Position numbers and translations under genes: made by a program. A model generated the notes under the pieces. The model did no database searches. It was given only the letters and a program-made list of their open reading frames with translations, and was not told where the DNA came from. This document shows, one piece after another, positions 55,001-63,585 of a stretch of DNA of 64,000 nt (within the stretch, counting starts at the first letter, position 1; each line of letters opens with the position of its first letter). This DNA comes from a virus. The stretch covers positions 1 to 64,000 of the IMG/VR virus record IMGVR_UViG_3300008459_000012, one strand, 5' to 3'.

Positions 55001-58000
55001 ATAATGTAATATTATTTACAAAATAAAATAAGTTTTTATCAATACTAAAGAATGGAGCATAGCTATCTTGTTGTGGATATGGTGCAACTCTAAGACTTAC
55101 TGAACCACTTAATACAGGATATACTTCATAAAAATATGCTGCCGTATTATTTGTGTTAATTCCATTGGATAAAAATTCAAATGTACCACTATTACCATTT
55201 GTAATAACATTACCTGTGTAGACAGTAAGACCTGTAGTTACTGTGATACCTGAAGCATCACCAAATAATTTCAATGATGTTGAACTTGTAAAATATTGAT
55301 TTGAAAATTGTTCTGTGCTTGATGTTAAAGTTGCTGCACTTATTTCTGTTGTAAATCCACTTATACTACCTTCAAAATCATATAATATTGTACCTGCTGA
55401 AACATATTCATATATTGTTTTAGTGGATGATGATGAGGCAGATAAAATTAATGAACTCAATCCTGAAAAAGTTTGAGCAGTTGTTGATGTAATTACGACA
55501 TCTAAGACATCTGTAGTTACACCGCTAATACTAGTTTCAAAATCAATTGTATATGAAGAGTTAAAAAAATATGTATAACTTGTTGCATAACCAGTTAAAT
55601 AGGTTATTGATGTAATTGGGTCAAGAGGTTTTAATTTTAAAGAATAATTACCTGAATGTGTAAGTGCTGTGCTTGAGTCTATTATAATATCAATAACATC
55701 ACTTGTAATACCTGTTATATTATTTTCAAAAGTTCCATTATCACCATTTAAGAAATAATTTGTATTTCCTGATACATTGTATTGTTCAAATACAAAATCA
55801 TCAAAAATAAATTTATAATCAATTGAAATACCTGTTGGATTTACAAATTTAATTACAGGTAAATAACTTGTATTTCCTGTTATTACGGATGGACTTAGAA
55901 AGTCTAATTGTAAATCAGTCCAAGTTTGACTTGGTGTTGTTGTCGTATATGTTAAAGAAGATATAACTATATTTTCAGAATCTAATCCACCTGAGAATGT
56001 TAAATAAACACCTTTAGTTTCTCCTGAATTATAACTATTGTCATCGTAAAATTTACCTTTGTAAACGTATTTCCTATCAGGAATAATATTTACAGGATTA
56101 AATATCAATAAGTTATCACCTGTTGCGCTAAATGTAAGTCCTGATGTTGAAATAACAGTTTCTAAAATGCTAGGTGAATATTCAATTACTGAGATTTCAT
56201 CAAAATAAAATTTATAATCATTAACTAAATCAAATATAAAACCAACTTCAATAGATGGTAGATAATTTGTAATACCTGTAATTGCTGATGGAGTTGTAAA
56301 TTCTAATTTTAAATCAACCCATTTTCTTTTTTCAACAGTATTGTCATATGTTACTGCTGTTAATACTGTATTTTCAGGGTCTAATCCACCTTGAAAACTT
56401 AAAAATACTGATTTGTTATTACCTGTAAAACTATTATCATCATAAAACTTAGCAGTATAAATATATCTAGAATTTGGATTAACTGTTATACCTGTTGTAC
56501 CAAACATTGGTGTTGGTAAAGTATTAATTAATAACAAATTATTAGTATCCGATGTGTATGATAATGTAGATGCGCTAGAATTACTTAATTTAAGTGTTGT
56601 TTCACATTGATATGGATGGTCAGCACTTATTTCAAGTAATCCATTATAGACTTCAGTAATTACATTTCCAGCTTGATAAATATCATTTATTAAATTTGTA
56701 CTTGCACTAATGGTTGTTGAACTAACTACTGTGGTTGGATTTACATTCATTAATAAGACAGAATTATCTTGAGATAAAACCGTACTAAATAAATTATATA
56801 AAACATCGGTAGTTGCACCTGTTGTCGCAGCACTAAGAGTATTTGTATCGCCATATTCTATTTGACTCGTACCACCTGTTATTTGCACATCGTATTCATC
56901 AAATGTAAAACTATCAAAATATAATTCATAAAATCTTGTTCCTGCCGTTAAATCTTCAATTTTTACAGCAGGTGTATATGCCGTTAAACCTGTAATAACT
57001 TGTGGAGTTTGAAATTCAAAAATTATATTAGACCAGGTATTTGGTAAGTCCTCAGTTGTTAAATATGTATGTGATGTGATTACGGTTATTTCTGAATCTA
57101 AATTTTCAATAAACCCAAGAGATATTTCATTTATATAACAATTAAAGCTATCATGGTCATATAAATTAGCTGCATAAATATATCTTTTATTAGGATTTAT
57201 TGAAATTGGTTGTGTGAATCTTAATAGATTATCTGTTATTGAACTAAATGTAGATGCTGTATAGTCATTATAAGTTAATAATAATGAACCACTTCCTGAA
57301 TAAACTTGAGTTGAACTGCTTAATAATAAACTATTTACTAAATCTGTACTTACATTATTAATTGCGGTTTCAAATGTACCAAAATCACCATCATTAAATA
57401 AAGTTTGACCTGTTACTAATGTGTAAGAGTAGCCACTTAAATTTTCAATACTGTAACCACTTTGATAAATAAAATCTCTACCTGTAATAATATTTTCAGT
57501 TACAGTTGCTGATGAGAATGCATCAACATATGAATGTTTTAATCCCCAAGTACCCCCACCCCAATTTATTGTATATGGAATTCCAATTTGTCTATCAGCA
57601 TCAATGCTTAATGGTCTTAACCAAAAGAATTCTTCTGTGTTATCAACTTCATGAAATAATTTACCATTTACATAAATCTTAAAGAATCCATCTCTTCTTG
57701 AAACACAATCAATTAAATTATCACCTTCAAAATCTTTAATTTTTTTACAATATCTAAAGGTGGTAACAATATTTGTCCAACCTGTAGTTAATATTGGATT
57801 ATCACTTTTATATTCAGTTACAAAGCCTGATGTTACTAAATATCTTAATGATATTGTTTTATCATCGTTGAATTTTAAACCTGCTGCATTATATTCAATA
57901 TCAGGTAAATAACTATTTGTATCATATGTTATTTTTGATGTATCATCATTTGCCCCTGAAAATGCAATATTGAATTTATTTTCAGATTTAGCACCTAAAT

Positions 58001-58487
58001 ATAAAAAGAAACCATCTGTAAATGAATTAATATTATCAAAAGTATCTTGGTCAATATATAACCAAGTATCTATTGTAAACCCATTTTCTGTTCTATATTT
58101 TCCAAGTTGAAAATATTTATCATGTAATTTAAAATAAGTGCTTAAATAACCTCCTGATAATTCAAATGAATTACCTTCATTACCTGAATTTGTTGTTATT
58201 TGTGGGAATGTAGTATTTCCCTCACCATCGTTATATCCTAATCTTTGAAAGATTAAATTTCTATCTCTTCTTGTAAAAGTTTTTGTTTGTGTTAAAGATG
58301 TTGCAAGACCAAAATCGTACATTGTTTGACCATATCCTGTTAAAGTAAGGTCGGACAAAATATAATTTTCCCAAAATGTTAAACTAGTTACAGAAAATCC
58401 TGCATTATTGTCAAACGACTTTATATTTGAAATGTCAAAATCAAATATAATGTTATCTTTGGTAAGTCCTGTATTATTGAATATCAT
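52038..58487 (-). CDS. giant repeat protein, LamG-like ends and about nine CBM-like repeats (2149 aa)
   Basis: Residues about 125-330 form a LamG-like domain (ENGFTIDTWLYIDQDTFDNI; GFFKIYVNGKLFHEVDN). From about 400 to 2080 a domain of roughly 150-200 aa recurs about nine times: strand Y(I/V)(Y/L)(S/T)-KFYDDNSY--GE-KGVYL-F, then SEN-(I/V)-(S/T)-TYT---S--W--L--EF-TP--ITG-T-Y-P, then YKFYFDD. This is carbohydrate-binding-module-like. The end (RGIKSVIEENFDGSFYGKIQ RLRMYDIDL) closes a second LamG-like fold. A very long multivalent adhesin or tail fibre is inferred. CTATTTA element 13 bases before its ATG. Confidence 0.72.
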   Translation of the reverse strand: MIFNNTGLTKDNIIFDFDISNIKSFDNNAGFSVTSLTFWENYILSDLTLTGYGQTMYDFGLATSLTQTKTFTRRDRNLIFQRLGYNDGEGNTTFPQITTNSGNEGNSFELSGGYLSTYFKLHDKYFQLGKYRTENGFTIDTWLYIDQDTFDNINSFTDGFFLYLGAKSENKFNIAFSGANDDTSKITYDTNSYLPDIEYNAAGLKFNDDKTISLRYLVTSGFVTEYKSDNPILTTGWTNIVTTFRYCKKIKDFEGDNLIDCVSRRDGFFKIYVNGKLFHEVDNTEEFFWLRPLSIDADRQIGIPYTINWGGGTWGLKHSYVDAFSSATVTENIITGRDFIYQSGYSIENLSGYSYTLVTGQTLFNDGDFGTFETAINNVSTDLVNSLLLSSSTQVYSGSGSLLLTYNDYTASTFSSITDNLLRFTQPISINPNKRYIYAANLYDHDSFNCYINEISLGFIENLDSEITVITSHTYLTTEDLPNTWSNIIFEFQTPQVITGLTAYTPAVKIEDLTAGTRFYELYFDSFTFDEYDVQITGGTSQIEYGDTNTLSAATTGATTDVLYNLFSTVLSQDNSVLLMNVNPTTVVSSTTISASTNLINDIYQAGNVITEVYNGLLEISADHPYQCETTLKLSNSSASTLSYTSDTNNLLLINTLPTPMFGTTGITVNPNSRYIYTAKFYDDNSFTGNNKSVFLSFQGGLDPENTVLTAVTYDNTVEKRKWVDLKLEFTTPSAITGITNYLPSIEVGFIFDLVNDYKFYFDEISVIEYSPSILETVISTSGLTFSATGDNLLIFNPVNIIPDRKYVYKGKFYDDNSYNSGETKGVYLTFSGGLDSENIVISSLTYTTTTPSQTWTDLQLDFLSPSVITGNTSYLPVIKFVNPTGISIDYKFIFDDFVFEQYNVSGNTNYFLNGDNGTFENNITGITSDVIDIIIDSSTALTHSGNYSLKLKPLDPITSITYLTGYATSYTYFFNSSYTIDFETSISGVTTDVLDVVITSTTAQTFSGLSSLILSASSSSTKTIYEYVSAGTILYDFEGSISGFTTEISAATLTSSTEQFSNQYFTSSTSLKLFGDASGITVTTGLTVYTGNVITNGNSGTFEFLSNGINTNNTAAYFYEVYPVLSGSVSLRVAPYPQQDSYAPFFSIDKNLFYFVNNITLLPNAYYYYEGYTYDYTATGQTVFVTAYTGTNASGDVINYSAYTQNIAQTWTGSNKSIYLDTIPTLDPEILILSAETYTSTTSANTWTKLRYVFKTPPIMTGNSIYKFSTSIDYENELAEPSSTTLIFTGGTSGETVTSLTINNQGYNFFFDNYYLSYETIDTYTSFTLSSTTDILVNFSSFTITSDTKYSLNTQFYDDNSYLPNEEKGVILEILNGLDSENIIISSLTYTTTTSSQTWVDLSLEFITPSALTGSTTYTPVAKLYNKSGISSNYKFYFDNFTITNYPLSGFTSFTFSSITNSLLTLSSFTPEINKKYAVSAKFFDDNSYNTGETKGVYIGFLPPLDSEHIFVSSLTYTTSTTSGVWNDLKIEFNTPTQITGNTSYTPYVFVDNPSGINQSYKFYFDDIYTEEYNLLPVLSLTGFSYVYNTGYSKTFESSTENVSSETINSILEVSTEQYFSGNSSLKLALPPLVITQYTSNTLTLNDANFGEFEDSGHTVGITSGITIDLVDGTLETLPFSEVGNPSAFILNVRNTDLTGNTFNSPSNTIFTFTDQKPINPSKVYILETRFNDFFSFTSTYKYVDIDFLNLDSEHELLGKTAYTNSDSFNTWYTLRTEIKTPSIITGATSYTLGVNVDFGDCFPSIYGFKFDDFKLYEQDIVTGLTYSSLTDNIFKFEDININPAKKYTVSTKFYDNNSYLSGESKNIYFDFEPTLSGENIILTSITYNDSVLSNAWVDLSVEFTTPEVLSSFTIYTPVIKVGNITAITESYKFFIDNYTFSEYNLIPDSITSSTATTFTSLTNNLLIFENPLEIKPKKRYILSGYFYDDNGFLPNEEKGIYFDFTNPLDSEIEVLTTTTYNTISSANTWTYLSIDFVTPSEINAYTSYTPIIKFENSTAITSYYNFYFDDISFREYDVVDLTGTTSYTISTEILYNRGIKSVIEENFDGSFYGKIQRLRMYDIDLPFPEIKKNYNYFSDRYGFRKLK
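52230..57250 (-). repeat. about nine divergent CBM-like repeats in the 2149-aa protein
   Basis: Recognisable by the motif FYDDNSY (variants LYDHDSF, FFDDNSY, FNDFFSF, FYDNNSY, FYDDNGF) followed by a GE-KG-Y strand. Copies 4 and 7 are the most degenerate. Units are in-frame, not identical at DNA level. Confidence 0.65.
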
Positions 58488-58509
58488 TCTATTTTATATA
58501 TAAATAGAA
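58487..58509 (-). promoter_or_regulatory. CTATTTA element within an 8-bp inverted repeat
   Basis: TTCTATTT (58487-58494), 7-base AT spacer, AAATAGAA (58502-58509). Minus-strand CTATTTA core is 58507-58501, 13 bases before the ATG at 58487. Confidence 0.5.
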
Positions 58510-58540
58510 AAATATTCAAAAAATGACGTAAGTATTTGAT

Positions 58541-61111
58541 TTAATTTTGTAATTCTATAAAAGAATTTCCATTCTCATCTTTATCAACCATAATAAGGTA
58601 ATCAGGATTGATTATATCGCCATATGCATGTTCAATAATTAAAATTTTATCAATATCTTGTTTAACTTTATTCATAAGATTTATAAAGTTAATTGCGTTT
58701 CTTTCAGAGAGTTTTCCAAATAGTTCATCAAGAAGAAGAATATTTGGTCTTGACCTATTATTCATAAATCTTAATGCAAGTCTAAGACAAATACAAGCAA
58801 ATACTCTTTCCATTCCTGAACCTGAAATAACATTTTGAATAATTTCAGGAGTGTCTTTCTTTGACATTTGAAAAAAGAGTTCACTATCAAAGAAAACATT
58901 AAAGTCAATATCTTCTGTATATCCTTGAAGATACATATTTACTTTTGGAATTAATTTCTTTAATAATGTACTTGGAATGCCTTCTCTGTGAATGCAGTTT
59001 TGATATTCTTCTCTGATTAATTCTTGTCTTTGCTGTTCTAAATACTTTGTAATTGTATCTTTATAGTTTTTAATTTCATTTTCAGCAAATTCAATCTTAT
59101 ATTTAAAATCATTTACTTCTTTTTTCAATGATTCTTTATCATTTTTAAATTCATTGACTTTTGATTTATATGTATCAATTTTTGATTGAATTTTATTATT
59201 CTCTTGAATATAAACTATATTAATATCATATCTTTTTAGAATATCATTTTTTTGAAAGATTTTTAAGTCAATATTTTCAATATGCATTGGAATATTATCA
59301 TATTCCTGTTTGAATTTATTTCTTTTTTCAATCTCTTTAATAATTAATTCAATCTTTGTAATCTTTTCTTTTACCTTAGTGATTGCTACACTTTCTTTTT
59401 TAATCTCATCCTCAAAACCTTTTATTAATGACCTTTTACTTTCAGTCATTAATTCTTTATCTTTAATTTCTTCTTTATATTTATCAATATTTTTATTGAT
59501 TGCTTTTAAATCTAGTTCATATTTCTTTTTATATGACTCTTTTTTAATCTCACCTTTGAATTTTTCAATATTAGATTTTAGTTTATCAACTTTTACTTTG
59601 ATTGATTCAATTGCATCCTCATCTTTTAAACGATTACAACTAGGACAAACTTTACTATCTTCTAATGAGGAAATTTCCCTTTCAATTAAATCAATTTGTC
59701 TTTCTAAACCAAGTCTATCATTATCAATTTGAGAATCAACTTTTGTTATTGCAAGATTTTCTTTATGGATATATCCATTTATTACTGCAATATCATTTGT
59801 AATGGTATTAATTTCTTTATTTAAGTCTTTTATTTGGTCATTCTTAGAAATTAACCAACCATTGAATGAATTTGATTTTTCCTTTAATGAATTATAAAGT
59901 TCTTCATCTAAAACAAACTTATTAAGTTCCTCAATTTGTTTTAAAAGGTCTTTTTGTGACCTTTTCTTTTCTTCTTTATCATTAATAAGTTTATTAATCT
60001 CATCTTTAATTTGATTAATATTTAGATTCGTTAATTTGGAATCAATTGGTTTTAATGTCTTAATTGTATTCTCAACATGAAGTTCACCATTTGAAATCCT
60101 TTCATTTAGAGTATTAATTTTATCTTCCCTATCTTCTATTTGAGTTTTATAATCCTCAATATAAACTTTTGCATCATCAATAAGTTGATTATACCTATCA
60201 ACAGATATATTTAAAAGACTTTCTTTTTTATATTCATTTTTCTTATAGGCTTTGAATACTTCAAGTTTCTTTTCAAATATATCAAGACCAGTATCTCTAA
60301 GAATTGAATCTAAGAATTTAGCATGGTCGGTTGTAAGAATATCATTTAAAGTATCAGCATTAATTAAGGATTTTGTGATAAATTCATCAAAATCCCCAAT
60401 TGAATGTTCAATTAACTTTTGAGTATTAGTTTTATCCTGTTCTGAAAGATTATTTTCATCAATTATCTCACCATTTGAGTCTAATTTATTGAAATAGGTC
60501 TTTGTTGAGCATGAGGTAATCTCTGTATGTGTTTTATCCCATTTTCTTTCAGTTCTTCTTCTAATGGCATAATCTTCACCATTGATTTCAACGATTAACT
60601 GAACTTCTGAATAATCTTTTTTGTTATTGTTGTTGATAAATTTATTATCTCTGTTCTTCTCTTTTTTGAGAGTATCAAAGGTAGTACCATAAAGACCATA
60701 TGTAATAGAGTTTAAAATGTTTGAGTTATGAACTGCAATGTTATTGGCATAATATTCACCAATACCTTCAACTTGAATATCTACTAAGTCAATAGTGGTT
60801 TGTGGGCATGTTGAAATTCTAAAAATATTTTCAATTCCATCTTTAGTTTTGACTTTAATGAAAGACCATTCATTTTTAATTTCATCAAATGATTTAAAAA
60901 GACCTAAATCTGTTCTAATAAGATGGTCTTTTGAAACGGATAATCTTTTTCCTTTTTCCGTTTCTAATGTCCAATATTGGGAATCTTTTGAAGTGACATC
61001 ATAGGCAAGAATTTTTGAATACCCACATGGGGTTTCAACCTCAATGTTTAATTCAAGAAGTAAGTCTTTTAATATTCTAAGATTTTCAATCTTTATCTGT
61101 TTCTCTGTCAT
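58541..61111 (-). CDS. gp46/SbcC-type recombination ATPase, C-terminal part, preceded by an intein C-fragment (856 aa)
   Basis: I start at the ATG at 61111; an earlier start would need TTG at 61135. Residues 1-129 are intein: PCGYSKI, block-B-like SVSKDHL (58-64) and block-F-like VEGIGEYYANNIAVHN ending His128-Asn129, followed by Ser130. The exteins continue with SNILNSITYGLYG, exactly where gp46/Rad50 has K-S/T of Walker A. The rest is SMC-type: long coiled coils, zinc hook CPSC in EDSKVCPSCNRLK, signature SGSGMERVFACI, Walker B NILLLDELFG. The N-extein with Walker A start and the first intein Cys are not in this ORF, so a partner gene is required. gp46 works with gp47 nuclease in DNA end processing. 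Confidence 0.88.
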   Translation of the reverse strand: MTEKQIKIENLRILKDLLLELNIEVETPCGYSKILAYDVTSKDSQYWTLETEKGKRLSVSKDHLIRTDLGLFKSFDEIKNEWSFIKVKTKDGIENIFRISTCPQTTIDLVDIQVEGIGEYYANNIAVHNSNILNSITYGLYGTTFDTLKKEKNRDNKFINNNNKKDYSEVQLIVEINGEDYAIRRRTERKWDKTHTEITSCSTKTYFNKLDSNGEIIDENNLSEQDKTNTQKLIEHSIGDFDEFITKSLINADTLNDILTTDHAKFLDSILRDTGLDIFEKKLEVFKAYKKNEYKKESLLNISVDRYNQLIDDAKVYIEDYKTQIEDREDKINTLNERISNGELHVENTIKTLKPIDSKLTNLNINQIKDEINKLINDKEEKKRSQKDLLKQIEELNKFVLDEELYNSLKEKSNSFNGWLISKNDQIKDLNKEINTITNDIAVINGYIHKENLAITKVDSQIDNDRLGLERQIDLIEREISSLEDSKVCPSCNRLKDEDAIESIKVKVDKLKSNIEKFKGEIKKESYKKKYELDLKAINKNIDKYKEEIKDKELMTESKRSLIKGFEDEIKKESVAITKVKEKITKIELIIKEIEKRNKFKQEYDNIPMHIENIDLKIFQKNDILKRYDINIVYIQENNKIQSKIDTYKSKVNEFKNDKESLKKEVNDFKYKIEFAENEIKNYKDTITKYLEQQRQELIREEYQNCIHREGIPSTLLKKLIPKVNMYLQGYTEDIDFNVFFDSELFFQMSKKDTPEIIQNVISGSGMERVFACICLRLALRFMNNRSRPNILLLDELFGKLSERNAINFINLMNKVKQDIDKILIIEHAYGDIINPDYLIMVDKDENGNSFIELQN
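60725..61111 (-). other. intein C-terminal fragment, atypical split near the N-terminus (Int-C)
   Basis: 129 codons at the head of the gp46-like gene. It includes nearly the whole intein fold (TPCGYSKI to VHN) but lacks the block A Cys, so only about 20-30 residues would be missing, as in AceL-TerL type S1-split inteins whose Int-N is about 25 aa. No homing endonuclease domain. Splice junction Asn129/Ser130 at 60725/60724. Confidence 0.75.
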
Positions 61112-61661
61112 TTTCAAGTAATGGAAAAATTTCAATAATATTATTTACCCTATTGTTATGATTCTCATACTTCTTTTCAGGGTCAAATAAAATAATTTTT
61201 GTATTATCAAAAGATAATTCTGATAGTTTAGGATTTGCAGTTAGTATATAATCAAAATCATCATCAATGTAGTCTACAAATCTATTGTAGAATCTAATTT
61301 CATCAAAATAAAATCCTGCTGAAAAGTTTGATATATAGAAAGCAGTTAAGTTTCTAAATTTATGTCCTTCTCTTGATATCATTACTATCTTATACCCATT
61401 TTCGGATAGTTCAGGATAAATTTGATTTAACTGTGCAATCAATTCTTTTGATGGTAATGTTGATTTAGCAAACAATTCATAGGAATATTGATACAAGAAT
61501 TCTTCTAACTCATTACCTTCAAAATTAAATGAAAGTAATGGATTGAATGGGTCAATTGGATAACCTACTGACCTATCAGCAAACTCAATTTGATAGTATT
61601 GTTGAAATTTTTTGATAAAATCCCTTAAAATTCCGTTTACTTCTATTGCAAAAGTTTTCAT
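61086..61661 (-). CDS. hypothetical protein with degenerate HAD-like pattern (191 aa)
   Basis: No firm family. AIEVNGILRDF near residue 5, KIVMISREGHKFRNLTAFYI near 90-110 and DYILTANPKL then TKIILFDPEKKYENHNNR suggest a HAD-type fold in which the nucleophile Asp and the acid/base Asp are changed (EVNG instead of DxDG). The gene leads the operon with the intein-bearing gp46 gene, whose ATG overlaps its last 26 bases, and has a host-type element 4 bases before its ATG. Confidence 0.55.
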   Translation of the reverse strand: MKTFAIEVNGILRDFIKKFQQYYQIEFADRSVGYPIDPFNPLLSFNFEGNELEEFLYQYSYELFAKSTLPSKELIAQLNQIYPELSENGYKIVMISREGHKFRNLTAFYISNFSAGFYFDEIRFYNRFVDYIDDDFDYILTANPKLSELSFDNTKIILFDPEKKYENHNNRVNNIIEIFPLLENDRETDKD

Positions 61662-61665
61662 ATGA

Positions 61666-61700
61666 CAAATATAAAAAAAATTATCGTATTATATTATCAA
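61666..61700 (-). promoter_or_regulatory. host-type promoter of the gp46 operon
   Basis: TATATTTG (61673-61666) on the minus strand, 4 bases before the ATG at 61661; a TTG lies at 61700-61698, 24 bases upstream, slightly farther than the usual 19-21. Divergent from the glycosyltransferase gene at 61714, for which no clear promoter element was seen. Confidence 0.45.
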
Positions 61701-61713
61701 ATTCAATAAAAAA

Positions 61714-62787
61714 ATGGATAAATTAGAAAAATTAAACCAATTATTTAGTGATATTGAAAATAAAAATTTCAATATTTACTTGTATGTTCCTTCTATTCCT
61801 GAGAATGTATACTCAATGGCGGTTGAAGAAATATATAACATTTGTTATCTCTTAAAAAGGAATAACTATAATGCTTTTCTTATTACAGGTGAAGATGAAA
61901 AAGAGCCTGAATATAAGATTCCTTTATATCTATCTGAAGAACTAAGGTCTTTACCGCATCTCTCACCAAAAAAAGACAATATCAGCGTTTCTCCAAGCGA
62001 TGTAATGATTGTACCTGAGTTTTTTGTAAATGTAATGCATCAAATTTCAGAAGCAAAGATTCAATGTGAAAAGATTGTTCTTTGTCAATCACAAACATAT
62101 ATGCTTGATTCTCTTCCACCAAATCATACTTGGGCGGCATGGGGATTCAATACAATTATTACAACTTCTGAACAGTTAAAGGAATTTATTCAAAGAAATT
62201 CAAGAGTAAATTATAATATTGAATCATATACTATTGGTATTCCTGATTATTTTAAACCTAAAAAAATCAAAAAACCAATTATTATGTATTTTTCAAGAGA
62301 GGATAGTGTAATTAAAAGATTATCAAAGATTTTCTTTATGAAATATCCTGAACTTTCTTGGGTATTGTTTGAAAGAGTTCAAGGTGGTGAACCATTTATC
62401 ACAAGAGAAAAACTTGCTGAAAAAATGGGTGAAATTCCTGTTCTTCTTTGGCTTGATAAGGATGCAGGTTTTGGTACACTTCCACTTGAAGCAATGAAAA
62501 GTGGTGCTGTAGTTGTAGGTATGATTCCTGAACTTGAAAAGGATTATACTAAAGCTGATGATACAGCAGTTTGGTCAAATTCACTTGAAGTGCTTGCTGA
62601 ACAACTTGGTGTTATTATTAAAGAATGGATGGTTGATAATATCCCAACTAATGTTTATGAAAATATGCAAAAAGTTTCAAATCAGTTTACAACTGAAAAT
62701 CATGAAAAAACACTAATTCAAGCTTTTTCAAACATCGTTGAAAATAGAAAAAATTTAATTAATCAAGCAATAGAAAATGAAAAATAA
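61714..62787 (+). CDS. glycosyltransferase, GT-B fold (family 4-like)
   Basis: At 357 aa it contains the GT4-type E-x7-E region DAGFGTLPLEAMKSGAVVVG in the C-terminal domain, after VLLWLD and a Rossmann strand KPIIMYFSREDSVIKRLSK that would hold the nucleotide sugar. The N-terminal domain is more divergent (FNIYLYVPSIPENVYSMAVE, KIVLCQSQTYMLDSLPPNHT). It would transfer a sugar to protein, DNA base or envelope glycan; the acceptor is unknown. The next gene overlaps its end by 11 bases, so the two transferases are coupled. Confidence 0.72.
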   Translation: MDKLEKLNQLFSDIENKNFNIYLYVPSIPENVYSMAVEEIYNICYLLKRNNYNAFLITGEDEKEPEYKIPLYLSEELRSLPHLSPKKDNISVSPSDVMIVPEFFVNVMHQISEAKIQCEKIVLCQSQTYMLDSLPPNHTWAAWGFNTIITTSEQLKEFIQRNSRVNYNIESYTIGIPDYFKPKKIKKPIIMYFSREDSVIKRLSKIFFMKYPELSWVLFERVQGGEPFITREKLAEKMGEIPVLLWLDKDAGFGTLPLEAMKSGAVVVGMIPELEKDYTKADDTAVWSNSLEVLAEQLGVIIKEWMVDNIPTNVYENMQKVSNQFTTENHEKTLIQAFSNIVENRKNLINQAIENEK

Positions 62788-63583
62788 TACCTTAGAAAAT
62801 TTAACAGTAATTATTCCACTTAATAAGTTGGAGAATGAATTGGATACTCAATTGTTTAATGTAGCGATTGAATCTATCTTTACACAAAAGAGTGATATCG
62901 TTCCAAGCGAAGTAATTATTATTACAAACAAAGAAACTAAAGAACAAATTAAAACAGATAGACCTGTTAGTTTTGTTTTGAATGATGAAACTTCTAATAA
63001 TTATCAAAGTCAAATTAACAAAGCTGTAAAAGAAGTTAAAACTTCATTTTTTATGATTTTGGATGGTGATGATGAATTTACACCAATTTATTTTGAAAAT
63101 GTATCAGACCATATGGAAGAAATGTCAAATGTTGATATGTTCCTACCAATTGTTGCAGATGTTACATTAGATAAAAAGATTCATCGCTATATTAATGAAA
63201 TCAATTGGGCAAAAGATGTAACAAATGATAAACATGGTTATCTTACAATGGAAACATTGATGAATTACAATCTTGTTTCAATTAATGGTGCTGTAATTAG
63301 AAAAGAAAAATTTGAAGAAGCAGGTGGTTTGAAAGAATCAATGAAGCTTACTTTTGTTTATGAATTCTTAATGAGATTTACTAACATTGATGGTATTACA
63401 TATACTATACCTAAGATTGGTTATCTAAGAAAAATAAACAGAGAAAATTGTTATTTAGCTGAAATGTCAAAAATGGATGGTGATGAAGTTAATTTTTGGT
63501 GGGGTTTGGCTAAAAAAGAATATGTTTGGCCTCATGATAGAAATAAAACCTATGTAAAGAAAGAAGAAACACCTGTTATTTAA
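62777..63583 (+). CDS. glycosyltransferase, GT-A fold (family 2-like)
   Basis: This 268-aa protein shows the GT2 layout: NLTVIIPLNKLENELDTQLF, IESIFTQKSDIVPSEVIIIT, then FMILDGDDEF with the metal-binding DxD (DGDD), and later GAVIRKEKFEEAGGLKESMK, the acceptor-side segment common in GT2. It works with the GT-B protein upstream, probably adding a second sugar to the same acceptor (inference). The downstream sigma-like gene starts 2 bases after the stop. Confidence 0.78.
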   Translation: MKNNTLENLTVIIPLNKLENELDTQLFNVAIESIFTQKSDIVPSEVIIITNKETKEQIKTDRPVSFVLNDETSNNYQSQINKAVKEVKTSFFMILDGDDEFTPIYFENVSDHMEEMSNVDMFLPIVADVTLDKKIHRYINEINWAKDVTNDKHGYLTMETLMNYNLVSINGAVIRKEKFEEAGGLKESMKLTFVYEFLMRFTNIDGITYTIPKIGYLRKINRENCYLAEMSKMDGDEVNFWWGLAKKEYVWPHDRNKTYVKKEETPVI

Positions 63584-63585
63584 TA

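Noticed and set aside
61112-61135. TTG start at 61135 for the gp46-like ORF
   Set aside because: An ATG at 61111 is available in frame, the extra eight residues overlap the previous gene and resemble no intein sequence.
60725-61661. The 191-aa gene upstream as the N-terminal half of gp46, joined by frameshift
   Set aside because: It is in another frame, overlaps the start by only 26 bases, and contains no Walker A or gp46-like sequence, so it cannot be the N-extein.
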